Shown here: piece after piece, positions 26,393-26,932 of the stretch
How positions within the stretch are numbered: position 1 is the first letter of the stretch
Layout: every line of letters begins with the position of its first letter
NCBI GenBank assembly: GCA_021836225.1
Contig: JAKBJA010000187.1
Location: forward strand, 1 to 26,932
DNA: 26,932 bases
Direction of reading: 5' to 3'
Origin: Pseudomonadota bacterium
Lineage (GTDB): Bacteria; Pseudomonadota; Gammaproteobacteria; Burkholderiales; Thiobacillaceae
Program-made: the position numbers and the translations under genes
The notes under the pieces: model-generated
Told to the model about the DNA's origin: nothing
Databases searched by the model: none
What the model saw: the letters and a program-made list of their open reading frames with translations, nothing else

Positions 26393-26932
26393 GCGGATTC
26401 ATGGCACTGTTCTACAAGGAAATGCTGCGCTTCTGGAAAGTGGTGGTGCAGACCGTGGTCGCTCCGGTGGTGACCGCGCTGCTGTATCTGCTGATCTTCT
26501 CCCACGTGCTCGAAGAACACGTCGAGGTCTATCCCGGCGTGTCCTACACCAGCTTCCTGGTGCCCGGGCTGGTGATGATGAGCATGCTGCAGAACGCGTT
26601 TTCCAACAGTTCGTCCAGCCTGATCCAGTCGAAGATGCAGGGCAACATCGTGTTCGTGCTGCTGCCGCCCTTGTCCTACCTGGAGTTTTTCCTCGCCTAT
26701 CTGGGCGCGGCGGTGATCCGCGGCCTGATCGTCGGCGCGGGGGTGTGGGCGGTGACCCTGTGGTTCGCGCCGTGGCAGATGCCGCACCTGGGCTGGCTGC
26801 TGGCATATGCGCTGCTGGCCAGCGCCATCATGGGCGCGGTCGGCATCGTGGCCGGCATCTGGGCGGAAAAATACGACCAGCTGGCGGCGTTCCAGAACTT
26901 CCTCATCCTGCCGCTCACCTTCCTGTCCGGCG
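26389..26932 (+). CDS. ABC-2 type permease (YadH-like), 3' end cut by window
   Basis: The frame is open from ATG 26389 to the window end (181 codons). It reads MSGFMALFYKEMLRFWKVVV, then hydrophobic spans (APVVTALLYLLIFSHVL, AYLGAAVIRGLIVGAGVW, LLAYALLASAIMGAVGIVAG) and the family stretch EKYDQLAAFQNFLILPLTFL. Members are usually about 250 residues, so roughly the last quarter is missing. It overlaps the ATPase stop (ATGA) and is its membrane partner. Confidence 0.92.
   Translation, partial: MSGFMALFYKEMLRFWKVVVQTVVAPVVTALLYLLIFSHVLEEHVEVYPGVSYTSFLVPGLVMMSMLQNAFSNSSSSLIQSKMQGNIVFVLLPPLSYLEFFLAYLGAAVIRGLIVGAGVWAVTLWFAPWQMPHLGWLLAYALLASAIMGAVGIVAGIWAEKYDQLAAFQNFLILPLTFLSG

Overview
The window comes from a GC-rich Gram-negative bacterium, most likely a betaproteobacterium of the Thiobacillus/Nitrosomonadales kind. 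That placement is an inference from gene order (leuB-asd-fimV-truA-trpFBA-accD-folC-dedD-cvpA-purF-metZ, then an lpxH/ppiB/cysS block, then an mla lipid-transport operon) and from codon composition. No rRNA or tRNA gene, CRISPR array, insertion sequence or phage gene was seen. Coding density is very high: many neighbouring genes overlap by 4-20 bases, so most of the window looks like long polycistronic units.

Region 1 (1-14940, plus strand): the 3' part of leuB, asd, fimV (a LysM/TPR pole-organising membrane protein), an orphan EcfT/CbiQ-like membrane protein, truA, the tryptophan genes trpF-trpB-trpA, accD, folC, a SPOR-domain dedD-like gene, cvpA, purF and metZ. The purF-metZ gap holds the best regulatory structure in the window. 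A sigma70-type promoter (TTGACC-17-TAAATT) overlaps the purF stop codon, a SAM-II-type riboswitch begins at the predicted transcription start, and an intrinsic terminator lies just before the metZ ribosome binding site. This fits SAM feedback on homocysteine/methionine synthesis.

Region 2 (14937-20531): an unrecognised secreted protein (plus strand) meets a minus-strand operon of four genes: a TPR/NTF2-like lipid-free exported protein, an L,D-transpeptidase with the same kind of C-terminal domain, ppiB and lpxH. The L,D-transpeptidase gene carries an in-frame 81-base insertion containing a 60-base palindromic hairpin and flanked by a 7-base direct repeat. Inside lpxH, codons 18-26 spell a textbook intrinsic terminator. 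cysS is divergent from the operon, followed by a short DUF72-like gene.

Region 3 (21098-26932, plus strand): mlaF-mlaE-mlaD, a TolC-family outer-membrane factor, mlaC, mlaB, then an ABC ATPase/permease pair (YadG/YadH-like, the permease cut by the window end). The TolC-like gene stands where many betaproteobacteria carry mlaA (vacJ), suggesting a variant of the phospholipid-trafficking machine with a trans-envelope channel.
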